Shown: in pieces, positions 8,506 through 16,885 of the stretch
Position numbering within the stretch: the stretch's first letter is position 1
Layout of the letters: the number at the start of each line of letters is the position of its first letter
Assembly: GCF_001613425.1 (NCBI RefSeq)
Contig: NZ_BDCI01000031.1
Coordinates: forward strand, 1-64,000
Direction: 5' to 3'
Length of the DNA stretch: 64,000 bases
Source of the DNA: Nocardia vulneris
GTDB lineage: Bacteria; Actinomycetota; Actinomycetes; Mycobacteriales; Mycobacteriaceae
Program-made: the position numbers and the translations under genes
Notes under the pieces: model-generated
The model's input: the letters and a program-made list of their open reading frames with translations, nothing else
Told to the model about the DNA's origin: nothing
Database searches by the model: none

Positions 8506-9162
8506 TTACTTTTCGGGGGTCTCGTCTTCGGCGAGGATCCGGTAGAGCGATTTGCGGGTCTCGGTGAGCAGTTCCGCCGCTCGCGCCGCCTGTTCGGGGG
8601 TGCCGACGGCCGCCACCTGTGCGACCGCGCCCATCACCTGGCCGACCAGACCGCGCAGATCGATCGCCTGCGCGCCGACGTCTTCCTTTACGTCCGCCCA
8701 CGGGTCGCCCAGTTCGTCCTTGTGCTCGGTGACGTACGCGGTGCCCGCCTCGGTCAGCTGCGCGGTCTTGCGACCGGCGATCTTGTCGATGAGGACGAGT
8801 CCCTCGTCTTCCAACTGGGCCAGCGCGGGGTAGATCGACCCCGGGCTCGGGCGCCAGACGTCGTCGCTGCGCTCGCGGATCTGCTGGATGAGTTCGTAGC
8901 CGTGCATCGGCCGCTCGGTGAGCAGCAGCAGCACCGCGGCACGCACGTCACCGCGCCTGCCCCGGCCGCCGCGACCACGTCCGCGACCGAAACCCGGGCC
9001 GAAGCCGGGTCCGAATCCTGGGCCGAAGCCCGGACCGAAATCGGGTCCGTGCCCATGCCCGTGCCTGCCGCGACGGAACCGCTGGCGGGGATCGAAGTCC
9101 TCGCCGCCCGGTCGCGACCAGGGGCCGCGCCGTCCGAAATCTCGATGTCCTTGGTTCTCCAT
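8506..9162 (-). CDS. PadR-family transcriptional regulator with Gly/His-rich N-terminus
   Basis: A PadR winged-helix regulator of 218 residues. The DNA-binding domain runs from about residue 73 (AAVLLLLTERPMHGYELIQQ, then SPGSIYPALAQLEDEGLV), followed by a C-terminal dimerisation helix. Before it lies an unusual 70-residue tail with a His/Gly run and four GPGF tandem units, then an Arg/Gly stretch. The ATG at 9162 has an ideal GAGGAGG site. A PadR-type operator lies just upstream, so autoregulation is likely. The ligand and targets are unknown. Confidence 0.88.
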   Translation of the reverse strand: MENQGHRDFGRRGPWSRPGGEDFDPRQRFRRGRHGHGHGPDFGPGFGPGFGPGFGPGFGRGRGRGGRGRRGDVRAAVLLLLTERPMHGYELIQQIRERSDDVWRPSPGSIYPALAQLEDEGLVLIDKIAGRKTAQLTEAGTAYVTEHKDELGDPWADVKEDVGAQAIDLRGLVGQVMGAVAQVAAVGTPEQAARAAELLTETRKSLYRILAEDETPEK

Positions 9163-9197
9163 GTAAGCCTCCTCAGGCTCTCGTGTTCGTTTCATAG

Positions 9198-9213
9198 TAT
9201 CGACGATATATCG
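9198..9213. promoter_or_regulatory. PadR-type operator
   Basis: TATCGACGATATATCG contains the perfect palindrome CGATATATCG (9204-9213) overlapping a second dyad TATCGACGATA. It lies 36 bases upstream of the padR-like ATG. PadR proteins typically bind AT-rich dyads of this kind near their own promoters. Inferred from position and symmetry. Confidence 0.5.
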
Positions 9214-9254
9214 GCAATGCATCGAACGCAAGGGCCTTTCGAGAGCGAGGCGAC

Positions 9255-9839
9255 TCAGCTCACGAGGGAGTCGATCCAGCGCACCAGCCGATCCCCCTCC
9301 GCCGCCATCAACGCTGGATCGCGAAACGTGTTGGTGAGCAACGAGATTCCCTGATAAGCCGCGATCAGCGCGACAGCCAGCTCCGCCGCGTCGGGGCGAC
9401 CCATGGCGGCGAACTGCGCCTCGACCCAGTCGACCAATCGCCGCATGACCTCGGCGAGTTCGCGGTCCAGACCGTCGGCCCGCTTGTCCAGTTCGGTCGC
9501 GAGCGTCCCCGACGGACACCCGATCCGCGCGGCGGTCTCCCGCTGATCGACCCACCCGCGAATCAGCGCTTCGAGCCGATCCTGCGGCGCGGGCAACTGC
9601 TCGAGCAGAGCGATCAGCTCGGTCAACGTGTGGTCGTGCGCACCGATCGCGGCGCGGACCAGTTGATCCTTGGTCTTGAAGTAGTAGTAGACATTGCCGA
9701 CCGGCACGTCGGCGGCGTGCGCGATATCGGCGATGGTCGTCTTCTCCACCCCTTGCTCGTGGAACACCCGGGCCGCCGCCGCGCCGAGCCGTTCCCGCTT
9801 GCCGCCCCTCGGCCGGTCCCCGATCACTGAGTTAGTCAC
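9255..9839 (-). CDS. TetR/AcrR-family regulator
   Basis: A one-domain repressor of 194 residues. It has an N-terminal HTH (VEKTTIADIAHAADVPVGNVYYYFKTKDQLV) and a TetR_C-like ligand domain. It is divergent from the NmrA-like oxidoreductase gene, with inverted repeats in the 80-bp intergenic region, so it probably represses that gene and itself. I chose the GTG at 9839. A GTG at 9827 would remove four residues. The presence of Cys in the ARIGCPSGTL loop recalls the quinone-responsive QsrR/YxaF group, but this is only a resemblance. Confidence 0.85.
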   Translation of the reverse strand: MTNSVIGDRPRGGKRERLGAAAARVFHEQGVEKTTIADIAHAADVPVGNVYYYFKTKDQLVRAAIGAHDHTLTELIALLEQLPAPQDRLEALIRGWVDQRETAARIGCPSGTLATELDKRADGLDRELAEVMRRLVDWVEAQFAAMGRPDAAELAVALIAAYQGISLLTNTFRDPALMAAEGDRLVRWIDSLVS

Positions 9840-9899
9840 CCAACTCACTATAGACAAGCTGGGTAGACGCGGCTATGTTCGATTTAGTCAGTCAACTAA
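9828..9899. promoter_or_regulatory. Candidate TetR operators in divergent promoter region
   Basis: Two dyads occur: TGAGTT-N8-AACTCA at 9828-9847, overlapping the start of the TetR gene, and TTAGT-N6-ACTAA at 9884-9899, 19 bases before the NmrA-like start. Both share the core AGTTAGT/AACTAA. They are plausible binding sites for the adjacent TetR. Not verified. Confidence 0.45.
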
Positions 9900-9918
9900 C
9901 TCAGAAGGATTCGACACG

Positions 9919-10764
9919 ATGATCGTGGTCACCGGAGCAACCGGAAACATCGGCGCACACCTCGTACAGACCCTGGCCGACGCCGGCGAGAACGTCACGG
10001 CGGTATCGCGGGGCAACCGGCCGACCGAATGGCCGGGCGGCGTGCGGCCGGTGCGGGCCGACCTCGCCGATCCCGGCAGCCTCGCCCCCGCGGTCGCGGG
10101 CGCCGACGCGCTGTTCCTGCTCATCACCGGCGAGCAACTGGTCGACGGTCCGGCACCGGAGCGAGTGCTCGAGGTCGCCGCGACAGGCGGGGTCCGGCGG
10201 GTGGTGTTCGTGTCATCGCAGGGCGTGGCGACCCGGCCCGGCGCCGCAGGTTATGCCCGGTTGGCCGCGTTCGAAGACGCCATTCGACAATCCGACCTGG
10301 AGTGGACCATCCTGCGCCCCGCGGGCTTCTATGCCAACACCTACGCGTGGGCCGAATCCGTGCGCGCAGACCGCACGGTCGCCGCACCTTTCGGCGCCGT
10401 CGGCCTGCCGTCGATCGACCCGGCCGATATCGCCGCCGTGGCGGCCGCCGCACTCCGCGAAGACGGGCACGCCGGGCAGACCTACACGCTGACCGGCCCG
10501 GCGCTGAGCACGCCACAGGAACAGGCGGCGGCCCTCGGGGCGGCGCTCGACGCACCGGTGCGTTTCGTGGAATTGACTCGGGCGCAGGCGTTTACCGGCA
10601 TGGCCCGGTTCATGCCGGAACCGGTGGTCGAGCACACACTGGCGATCCTCGGCACGCCAACCGCCGCGGAACTCGAGCTCAGCGCCGATGTGCAGCGCGT
10701 GCTCGGCCGCAAGCCGACGAGTTACGCGCAGTGGGCACAACGTAATCGCGCGGCGTTCGCCTGA
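9919..10764 (+). CDS. NmrA-like NAD(P)-binding oxidoreductase
   Basis: An atypical short-chain dehydrogenase of the NmrA/quinone-oxidoreductase (QorB-like) group, 281 residues. It has the N-terminal dinucleotide fold GATGNIGAHL, a RAD segment after the second strand, the VVFVSSQG strand, and the typical WTILRPAGFYANT element. The ATG at 9919 has AGAAGG upstream. Divergent from a TetR regulator. Family members reduce quinones or act as redox sensors, and the substrate here cannot be read from sequence. Converges on the next gene. Confidence 0.87.
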   Translation: MIVVTGATGNIGAHLVQTLADAGENVTAVSRGNRPTEWPGGVRPVRADLADPGSLAPAVAGADALFLLITGEQLVDGPAPERVLEVAATGGVRRVVFVSSQGVATRPGAAGYARLAAFEDAIRQSDLEWTILRPAGFYANTYAWAESVRADRTVAAPFGAVGLPSIDPADIAAVAAAALREDGHAGQTYTLTGPALSTPQEQAAALGAALDAPVRFVELTRAQAFTGMARFMPEPVVEHTLAILGTPTAAELELSADVQRVLGRKPTSYAQWAQRNRAAFA

Positions 10765-10774
10765 GCCTGGGTGT

Positions 10775-11467
10775 TCACACCTGGTCGAAGAAGCGAATGT
10801 GCTGCTCGCCCTGACGGTCTCGGACATCGACGCCGAGGGTGAGCAGTTCCTCGTCGAGTTCTTCGACCGCGAGCGGCTTTTCGTCGGACAGCGCCCGCCG
10901 CCGCGCACGCAGCACCGCGTCGACGGCGGGGCCGGACTCCGGGCGGCCGTCGACCCAGCGCAGAAAATCGGCGCCGAACGGATCGTCCTGGTCGAGCCAG
11001 GGATAGCCGTGATCCCGGAACGCCTGCTCGATATCGTTGCGGGACAGGTCCTTTGCGCCGAACCGGGCCAGCGGGCGCCGCGACCGGTCGGTGAGCACCA
11101 GGTCCGCGCCTTCGCGGAACACGGCCGCGACGCTCTTACGCGGCACATGGCGCGCGCGGCCGTTCTGCGACAGCTCGACGTGGTCGTCGGCGACGGTGAG
11201 CGTGAGCGCCTCGTGGCGGGCCACCTCGAACAGCACGATCCCGGCGACGACGCCGACGACGGAGGTGACCGGGACCAGCCACACCGGCGGCACGGTCATC
11301 GCGATGCGCAGCGGACCCGGCGTCGCGTCGAAGGTATCGATCACCCAGTGCCCGATCGGGCGGACGACGAACCCGAGCCCGACACCGAGCAGCAACCCGC
11401 CGATCGAGAACGCCCAGGCCCACAGGACGGAAAAGCGCAGGACAGTGGGCGCGGAAGTAGTGGTCAT
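10775..11467 (-). CDS. YqeB-like membrane protein
   Basis: A 230-residue protein with two N-terminal membrane segments (FSVLWAWAFSIGGLLLGVGL and VVGVVAGIVLFEVA) and a cytoplasmic C-terminal domain. The cytoplasmic part contains a beta-rich stretch resembling a bacterial PH-like domain (LTLTVADDHVELSQNGRARH, then REGADLVLTDRSRRPLARF) and an acidic tail. It looks like the actinobacterial YqeB family, whose role is unknown. It lies 2 bp downstream of the TetR gene at 11470 and is probably co-transcribed and controlled with it. CGGAG precedes the ATG. Confidence 0.75.
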   Translation of the reverse strand: MTTTSAPTVLRFSVLWAWAFSIGGLLLGVGLGFVVRPIGHWVIDTFDATPGPLRIAMTVPPVWLVPVTSVVGVVAGIVLFEVARHEALTLTVADDHVELSQNGRARHVPRKSVAAVFREGADLVLTDRSRRPLARFGAKDLSRNDIEQAFRDHGYPWLDQDDPFGADFLRWVDGRPESGPAVDAVLRARRRALSDEKPLAVEELDEELLTLGVDVRDRQGEQHIRFFDQV

Positions 11468-11469
11468 GG

Positions 11470-12069
11470 TTACTCCGTTTCGGTCGGTCGCAGCAGCCGC
11501 GACACGGTCGCGCGCACCAGCGGGCGCGGATCGTGCGGGTGCGCGGGATCGGCGTTGAGAAAGGCCGCGTCGACGACCGCGAGGATCCAGCGCGCGGTTT
11601 CCGCGGGCGGGAAACCGGAGTCCAGCTGGCCCGCGCGCACGCCGCGCTCCAGCAGCGTGGTGAGCGCTTCGGCGCTGAGCCGCGCGTCCTCCAGCACCAC
11701 CCGCGTCAGCTCCTCGTCCTGATCGATGCGCCGCAGCAACTCGACCATCAGGCCGGGCGCCACCGGGTCGAGCGCCTCGGCGGCCAGCGCGTCCACGAGG
11801 TCGAGCACGGCGGCCAGGCAGTCGGTCCGATCGATGTGGCGCGCAATGACTTCCGTGTGTTCGGGAATCGAGGCCTCGAAGATCGAGCGGAAAACGGCGG
11901 CCTTGTCCTTGAAGTAGTAGAAGACGCTGCCGGAACTCATCCCGGCGACCTGCGCGATCTGCGTGGCGGTGGTGTTCTCGTAGCCGTGCGAGCCGAACAA
12001 TTCGGCGGCCGCGGCCGTGATGGCGCGCCGGCGCTCGGCGACTCGATCGGGATCCACGGTGCGTGCCAT
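11470..12069 (-). CDS. TetR-family regulator
   Basis: A 199-residue repressor. The HTH lies at residues about 30-60 (NTTATQIAQVAGMSSGSVFYYFKDK), with an all-helical ligand domain after it. It is followed two bases later by the YqeB-like membrane gene, forming a two-gene operon. A perfect dyad TTAACTG-N6-CAGTTAA lies just upstream, strongly suggesting autoregulation. The ligand is unknown. Confidence 0.88.
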   Translation of the reverse strand: MARTVDPDRVAERRRAITAAAAELFGSHGYENTTATQIAQVAGMSSGSVFYYFKDKAAVFRSIFEASIPEHTEVIARHIDRTDCLAAVLDLVDALAAEALDPVAPGLMVELLRRIDQDEELTRVVLEDARLSAEALTTLLERGVRAGQLDSGFPPAETARWILAVVDAAFLNADPAHPHDPRPLVRATVSRLLRPTETE

Positions 12070-12084
12070 GCGGCGATCGTATCA

Positions 12085-12104
12085 TTAACTGATCGGCCAG
12101 TTAA
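12085..12104. promoter_or_regulatory. Perfect TetR-type operator
   Basis: TTAACTG (12085-12091), six-base spacer ATCGGC, CAGTTAA (12098-12104). The dyad is perfect in its arms and lies 15 bases upstream of the TetR start, where it would block the promoter. The length and symmetry fit a TetR dimer site. Confidence 0.65.
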
Positions 12105-12168
12105 ATAATTATTCGAGCGCAGGGTTGTTACCCGCCCGCGGGCTAGAAAATGAGGGCTCCGTCGCGGA

Positions 12169-12573
12169 CTAGAACACCGGAGTGGTCTTGGCACGCAGTT
12201 CGCAACTGTTGCTGAACTGCTTCTCCCACTTCACCGCTTTGCCCTGCCAGGTGCCGGTCGCGGTCGCGGTGACCGGGTCGTAGACCTGCGCGCACATCGT
12301 GCCGGGATCGCCGGCGAGCTTGTCGAAATCGCCGCCCGCGCCGATCAGCGCGGCACACGCCCCATCGGGATTCGCGTGATCGCCACCGGCCGGTTCGCAG
12401 GTGAGCGAGACCCGCGTGGGCTGCACGCCCAGCGTCTGCCCCGCGCTCACCGCGAGATCGAGGGTGGTCCGAGCCGGCGCGGAATCGGACTTCCCGCAGG
12501 CAACGGGCAGGGTGAGGGTGGCGAACGCAAGGCACACGGTCGCGAGGATGCGGCGGAGCGGAGTCGTCGGCAC
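12169..12573 (-). CDS. Subtilisin-inhibitor-like (SSI) lipoprotein
   Basis: A probable exported serine-protease inhibitor of the Streptomyces subtilisin inhibitor family. The precursor has a lipoprotein signal with lipobox LPVAC (Cys near residue 26). The rest matches SSI: VSLTCEPAGGDHANPDGAC, the reactive-site strand MCAQVYDPV, WQGKAVKWEKQFSNSCEL, and four cysteines at the family positions for two disulfides. By alignment with SSI (CPMVYDP) the P1 residue is Gln rather than Met, Lys or Arg. Lipid anchoring is also unusual, since SSI is normally secreted free. I chose the GTG at 12573, although no clear ribosome binding site is seen. Not in an operon. Confidence 0.82.
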   Translation of the reverse strand: MPTTPLRRILATVCLAFATLTLPVACGKSDSAPARTTLDLAVSAGQTLGVQPTRVSLTCEPAGGDHANPDGACAALIGAGGDFDKLAGDPGTMCAQVYDPVTATATGTWQGKAVKWEKQFSNSCELRAKTTPVF

Positions 12574-12701
12574 GTGGAGAGTTAAGCACGGGCGATCCGC
12601 GCGCGGGACCAACGCGCCGGGGGGTGGAGGGACCGGTTTCGTGAGCTTGTGGGCGTGGATCGGCGGACGTGGGAGTGCGGCACTGCGGCAATGCGGTGCT
12701 G

Positions 12702-12791
12702 CCCGGTTCCGGTTTCCTTGGTGCGGCAGCGCTCAGCCGATATCGACCCGGTTCCGGTTTTCTTGATGCGGCAGCGCTCAGCCGATATCGA
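12702..12791. repeat. 45-bp tandem duplication covering the priA stop
   Basis: Copy A (12702-12746) and copy B (12747-12791) are 45 bp each and differ at only a few positions. Copy B contains the last codons and stop of priA (minus strand). Copy A is an extra, untranslated duplicate of the same 3' end. A less similar GCGGCA-rich stretch precedes copy A. Confidence 0.75.
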
Positions 12792-15700
12792 CCGGATCGA
12801 TCTGGACGCGCAGGGGCGCGTCGGAACGGTGCGTACTGCGGACCGCCTGAGCGGCGGTGAGGGCACGGGCGAGCGCGGCGCCGGACCTGCGGTCCACCCG
12901 CAACAGGATCCGTTCGACCTCGGCCGGAGAATCGCCGGAGGAGAACGGTTTGCGGGCAGCGGGCGGCAGCGGAACCGGGCCCAGCACTACGACATCGTCG
13001 GGAAGGGTTGCGGTGGAGAGCAATTCGGCGATCGAATCGGAGGTGCCGTCGATCGCCGCCATCCGCACGGCGGGCGGGAAACCGACCTCGGCGCGACTGG
13101 CCAACTCGGCCCGGGCATGGCCGACCGGATCCCAGCGCAGCAGTGTCTGCACCGTGGGAATCGAGGGCTCCGCGACGACGAACACCTGCCCGTGCGAACG
13201 CACCAGCGTCGCCGCGGCCATCCAGCGACGCAACGCGTCCTCGGCCGCGCGCAGATCGGCGCGGCCGAGCAGGGCCCAGCTGTCCAGCAGCAGCGCCACC
13301 CCGTAACCACCGGGCAGCACCGGTTCCGCGCCGACCGTGGCGACCACCACCTGCGGGCCGGGCTCCACGGTGTCGAGCATCGCGCCGCCACTCGAACCAC
13401 GGATCGGCACACCGGGAAAGGCGCGGCCGAGTTCCTCCGCCGTCCGGATCGCGCCGATCACCACCGCGCGCAACGCCCGCGAACCACAGGCCTGGCAGCG
13501 GAACGCCGCCTCCGTGATACCGCACCAGCGACAGCTCGGACTGTGCGCGGGCTCAGGTGAATGTCGTTGCCCCGCACGGCCGTCCGGTAACGCGAGCGGG
13601 CCGTTGCAATGGCGGCAGCGCGCCGGGGTCCGACATTTCGCGCAGGCCAGCGCCGGGACATAGCCGCGGCGCGGCACCTGCACCAGCACGCCCGCGCCCT
13701 CCTTCAGCGCGGAGCGGGCGGCGGCGAAAGCGACCGCGGGAATACGGACCGCCCGCGCGACCGGGTCCCGTTCCAGCGCGGCATCGGAATCACCGGGCAC
13801 GCTGATGCGCGGGGAAGCTTTACGCACCACCGCGCGGTCGGCCACCAGGTCGTGCGCCCACCCGGTTTCCACGACCGCCTGGATCTCCGCCGTCCGCGCG
13901 AAACCCGCCGCGACGAACGCGGCACCCGTCTCGTGCGAGCGCAGCATGGCCACCTCGCGCGCATGCGGATACGGTGCGCGCGGCTCGGCGTAGGTGTCGT
14001 CCCCGTCGTCCCAGATCGCGATGAGCCCGAGATTGTCGGCGGGCGCGAAAACCGCGCTACGAGTGCCGACCACCACCCGTGCCGTCCCGCGCAACACCGA
14101 AAGCCAGCGCCGGTACCGCGCGGCCGGACCCAACCCCGCCGACAATCCGACCGCCGAATCTCCCAGCAGCCGTTCGCATTCCGCCAGCACCCGGTCCAGA
14201 TCCCGCTGATCCGGCACCATCAGAATCGCGCTACGCCCCGCACCCGCCACCGTCGCCGCCAACTCCGCGAGCCGACGCGGCCAATCCTCCCCCGGCAACG
14301 CCTGCCAACCCGCCCGCGGACCTTTGCCCTGCGCCAGCGCCGTCACAAACGCCGGCCCATGCACATACCGATACCAAGCCTCCGGAACCTGCACGCTCGG
14401 CGATTCCGCAGAGCCGTTGGAGGTCGAATCCTCTTGCGTCGCATCGCCGACGCCGTCTCCGCTCGCAACGGAAGGGCCGCCGGTCAACGCCCCGGCATCG
14501 GGCTCCGCCTGCCCACCCTCCCCCGGTGCTCGAGGCGAAGAATCCGCGTCCGTCCGTACCCCAGCAGTCGAATCCGGCTGTTCGGCAGCATGGTCCGGCA
14601 CACTGGGCGACTCTGCGTCTGCCTGCGAGAACATGCGCGGCGAAACCCGCTGCGGTGCTGCACCGTGCCGCGCTGCGGGCGAAACCCGTTGCGTCGCCTC
14701 GCCAGCCATCTCGGACGAAGCGGGATCAGCTGCCGAGTCGATCGCGGGAGCCGACTCGGCTGTGTCGACCGCGGGCCGATCCGACGGCACAACCGCATCC
14801 GATCGGACGCTTTCCGTATTGTCGGATACCTCTGCGGCCCTACCTTCGGCAGCTGAGTCAGCCGCAGCACCTTCCGAGGGCGCGAACGAAACCTGCTGTG
14901 GAGCTTGCGGATCGGCGGCAGTGGCCGAACCTGCCGCACCGCTGCCCGCGGCACGCGCCGCCACAACACCGGCGCCGCCGAGCAACTCCGCATCCGAAAA
15001 CGTAGGCGGCGGAACCTGGTCGGGTACTGCGTCTGACGGTATGGCCGGATCCGTCGACGACCCGGGCGCCGGCGGCGGCGATGTGGCGGCCGAAACCCCC
15101 TGCGTCGGCACCGAAGACGACGCAGGCTCGAAATCGGCCGTTGGTGCCGAACCCGGTTGGCCGGTGTCAGTCACGAGAGCAGCCGACGACCCGGGATCGG
15201 GGGGCGATTGCGTCGCAGCAGACGCCCGCTGCGGCGGACGAGGAGACGGGACGGCATCGGCATCGGCATCGGCATCGGCATCGGCATCGGCATCGGCATC
15301 GGCATCGGCATCGGCATCGGCATCGGCATCGGCATCGGACTCAGTATCGGACTCGGCCGATGGTGCCGAATCCGTCAGTTGTGGATCGGATTCCGGACCA
15401 ACTGATGAGCCGGATGCGAAGTGCGGCAGCGCGGCGGTGGAACCGCTTTGCGTGCCCCCGGGAGCCGACGCAGCGGAGATCTGCTGCGGAGAAGGCGCGG
15501 CACCGTCTTGCTCGTCGCTTGCGCCGAGGTGATGAGTGGAGTCGTCCGTGGGGACGGCTTCTTCGGAAAGTTCTTGGGCGGCAGCGGAGTTCTTCTCGGT
15601 GCCAGCGGTTCCGGGGTCGGCAGATGACGTGTTCTCGGAGCCTGCCGGTGCGGCGGCGGTGACACGTGATGGCGGTGCCGGGGGTGATGCGTGCGCGGCG

Positions 15701-16395
15701 CCACCCTGCTCGTCGCGACCGGGGTCGCCGTTCGAGCTGTCTGCGCGATCGGCTTCTGCGGAAAGTTCCTGTGCGGTACCGGACTGCTTCTCCGATCCAC
15801 CGGCTCCCAGGTCAGCAGATGACGCGGCCGCGGTGTGTGGCACTGCGGCGGCCGGGACGCGCCGCGGGGGTGCCGGAGGGGATGGGCGCGCGGTCCCGCC
15901 GTTTTCCGCGCGGCTGGGATCGTCGGTGGTCTCGTCACCGTCGTCTTCCGCGGAAAGTTCTTGCGCGGTAGCGGATTTCTTTTTGCCGCCGGTTTCGGTG
16001 CGGGCATGGCGGGGTGGGATGGCGAGGCGGAGGACGTCGGCTCGGGTGCCGGCGTAGCGGGCGGCTACGGCGGTGGTCAGTTGGCGGATTTCCGGAGTCA
16101 GGACGCGTTCGGCGGAGACGACGCGTTCGAGTTTCACCAGTTTGCCGCTGTGGTCGCTGCGCGCGCGGCGCTCCAAGAGGTAGCCGTCGACCAACCGACC
16201 GGCGAAGCGGACGCGCACGCGCACGCCCGGTTGTGCGAGTTCGTCCAGTTCGGGCGGGACCAGGTAATCGAAGTCACGGTCCAGATGCGCGGGCGACAGC
16301 AATGGAAGCACCCGGGCGATCGGGTACTCCATGCTCGCAGGTCCCACCGGCAGAACCCCTTGCGAGGCAGGGGTATCCGCCGTCGGCTCGCTCAC
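12778..16395 (-). CDS. priA: Actinobacterial PriA-like primosomal protein with giant low-complexity insertion
   Basis: Replication restart protein N' as found in actinobacteria. The N-terminal DNA-binding domain (IARVLPLLSPAHLDRDFDYL to about residue 135) and the C-terminal core (from about residue 665) match M. tuberculosis PriA closely, including VPDQRDLDRVL, GTRSAVFAP, the zinc-binding CAKCRTPARCRHC and CRWCG...CQACG clusters and the ending VQIDPVDIG. The helicase Walker A is absent, as in other actinobacterial PriA. Between the domains sit about 528 residues of Ala/Ser/Pro/Asp/Glu-rich sequence with (Asp-Ala)14. The total is 1205 residues against about 655 usual. The frame is open throughout. 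GTG start at 16395. Confidence 0.88.
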   Translation of the reverse strand: MSEPTADTPASQGVLPVGPASMEYPIARVLPLLSPAHLDRDFDYLVPPELDELAQPGVRVRVRFAGRLVDGYLLERRARSDHSGKLVKLERVVSAERVLTPEIRQLTTAVAARYAGTRADVLRLAIPPRHARTETGGKKKSATAQELSAEDDGDETTDDPSRAENGGTARPSPPAPPRRVPAAAVPHTAAASSADLGAGGSEKQSGTAQELSAEADRADSSNGDPGRDEQGGAAHASPPAPPSRVTAAAPAGSENTSSADPGTAGTEKNSAAAQELSEEAVPTDDSTHHLGASDEQDGAAPSPQQISAASAPGGTQSGSTAALPHFASGSSVGPESDPQLTDSAPSAESDTESDADADADADADADADADADADADADADAVPSPRPPQRASAATQSPPDPGSSAALVTDTGQPGSAPTADFEPASSSVPTQGVSAATSPPPAPGSSTDPAIPSDAVPDQVPPPTFSDAELLGGAGVVAARAAGSGAAGSATAADPQAPQQVSFAPSEGAAADSAAEGRAAEVSDNTESVRSDAVVPSDRPAVDTAESAPAIDSAADPASSEMAGEATQRVSPAARHGAAPQRVSPRMFSQADAESPSVPDHAAEQPDSTAGVRTDADSSPRAPGEGGQAEPDAGALTGGPSVASGDGVGDATQEDSTSNGSAESPSVQVPEAWYRYVHGPAFVTALAQGKGPRAGWQALPGEDWPRRLAELAATVAGAGRSAILMVPDQRDLDRVLAECERLLGDSAVGLSAGLGPAARYRRWLSVLRGTARVVVGTRSAVFAPADNLGLIAIWDDGDDTYAEPRAPYPHAREVAMLRSHETGAAFVAAGFARTAEIQAVVETGWAHDLVADRAVVRKASPRISVPGDSDAALERDPVARAVRIPAVAFAAARSALKEGAGVLVQVPRRGYVPALACAKCRTPARCRHCNGPLALPDGRAGQRHSPEPAHSPSCRWCGITEAAFRCQACGSRALRAVVIGAIRTAEELGRAFPGVPIRGSSGGAMLDTVEPGPQVVVATVGAEPVLPGGYGVALLLDSWALLGRADLRAAEDALRRWMAAATLVRSHGQVFVVAEPSIPTVQTLLRWDPVGHARAELASRAEVGFPPAVRMAAIDGTSDSIAELLSTATLPDDVVVLGPVPLPPAARKPFSSGDSPAEVERILLRVDRRSGAALARALTAAQAVRSTHRSDAPLRVQIDPVDIG
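15253..15336. repeat. Hexanucleotide microsatellite (GGCATC)14 inside priA
   Basis: Fourteen perfect head-to-tail copies of GGCATC (84 bp). On the coding strand they read GATGCC and encode Asp-Ala repeated 14 times in the PriA linker, at about residues 354-381. The six-base unit keeps frame, so copy-number change by slippage would be tolerated. Confidence 0.95.
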
Positions 16396-16885
16396 GCAGG
16401 TCTGGCCGGCTCAGCCGCCGACCGTGGCACGCAAAACATCCGCTCCACCGACAGGTGAACGCGCACCTCGCTCGACAGCGACTTCTGAGCCGGCCGCCCG
16501 ACCTTCCGTCGCAGCCCTCGGCCAGCGCAACGCCGATCCGACACCACGGCAGGCACCGCGCAGCGAATCCGCGGCGCATCCGCCCGGTGCCACGACGGCA
16601 CGTAGCCCTTCGCAACGCGCTGGCAACCTTCGTCCAAGCCGAGCTGACCTGCCTCGATGACAGCCGCTACGCAACCCGTCGGCGAGTCACCACCGCTCGG
16701 CCGGTAACAAGAATTTTCCCCCGGATCCGGCCGAAATGAACGGCCAGAGTGCGCTCGAATCACCCACCCGGGGATAGCCCCCCTTGACATCACGTGACGG
16801 CTCGAGGACCACCGAAAACCCGCCGCCCGACGCTGAACCCCACGCCCCAACAGCGCGTCAGCCCCCCGACGCACACCGCGATTCC
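16396..16885. other. Intergenic stretch upstream of priA, no supported gene
   Basis: About 490 bases between the priA start and the repeat block. Open frames on both strands are short, basic and without recognisable motifs. It must hold the priA promoter, but I cannot point to a convincing -10 or -35 box. Confidence 0.5.

Noticed and set aside
14324..15532. Plus-strand 400-codon open frame opposite the priA linker
   Set aside because: It is the complement of the low-complexity linker and has no start signal or domain.
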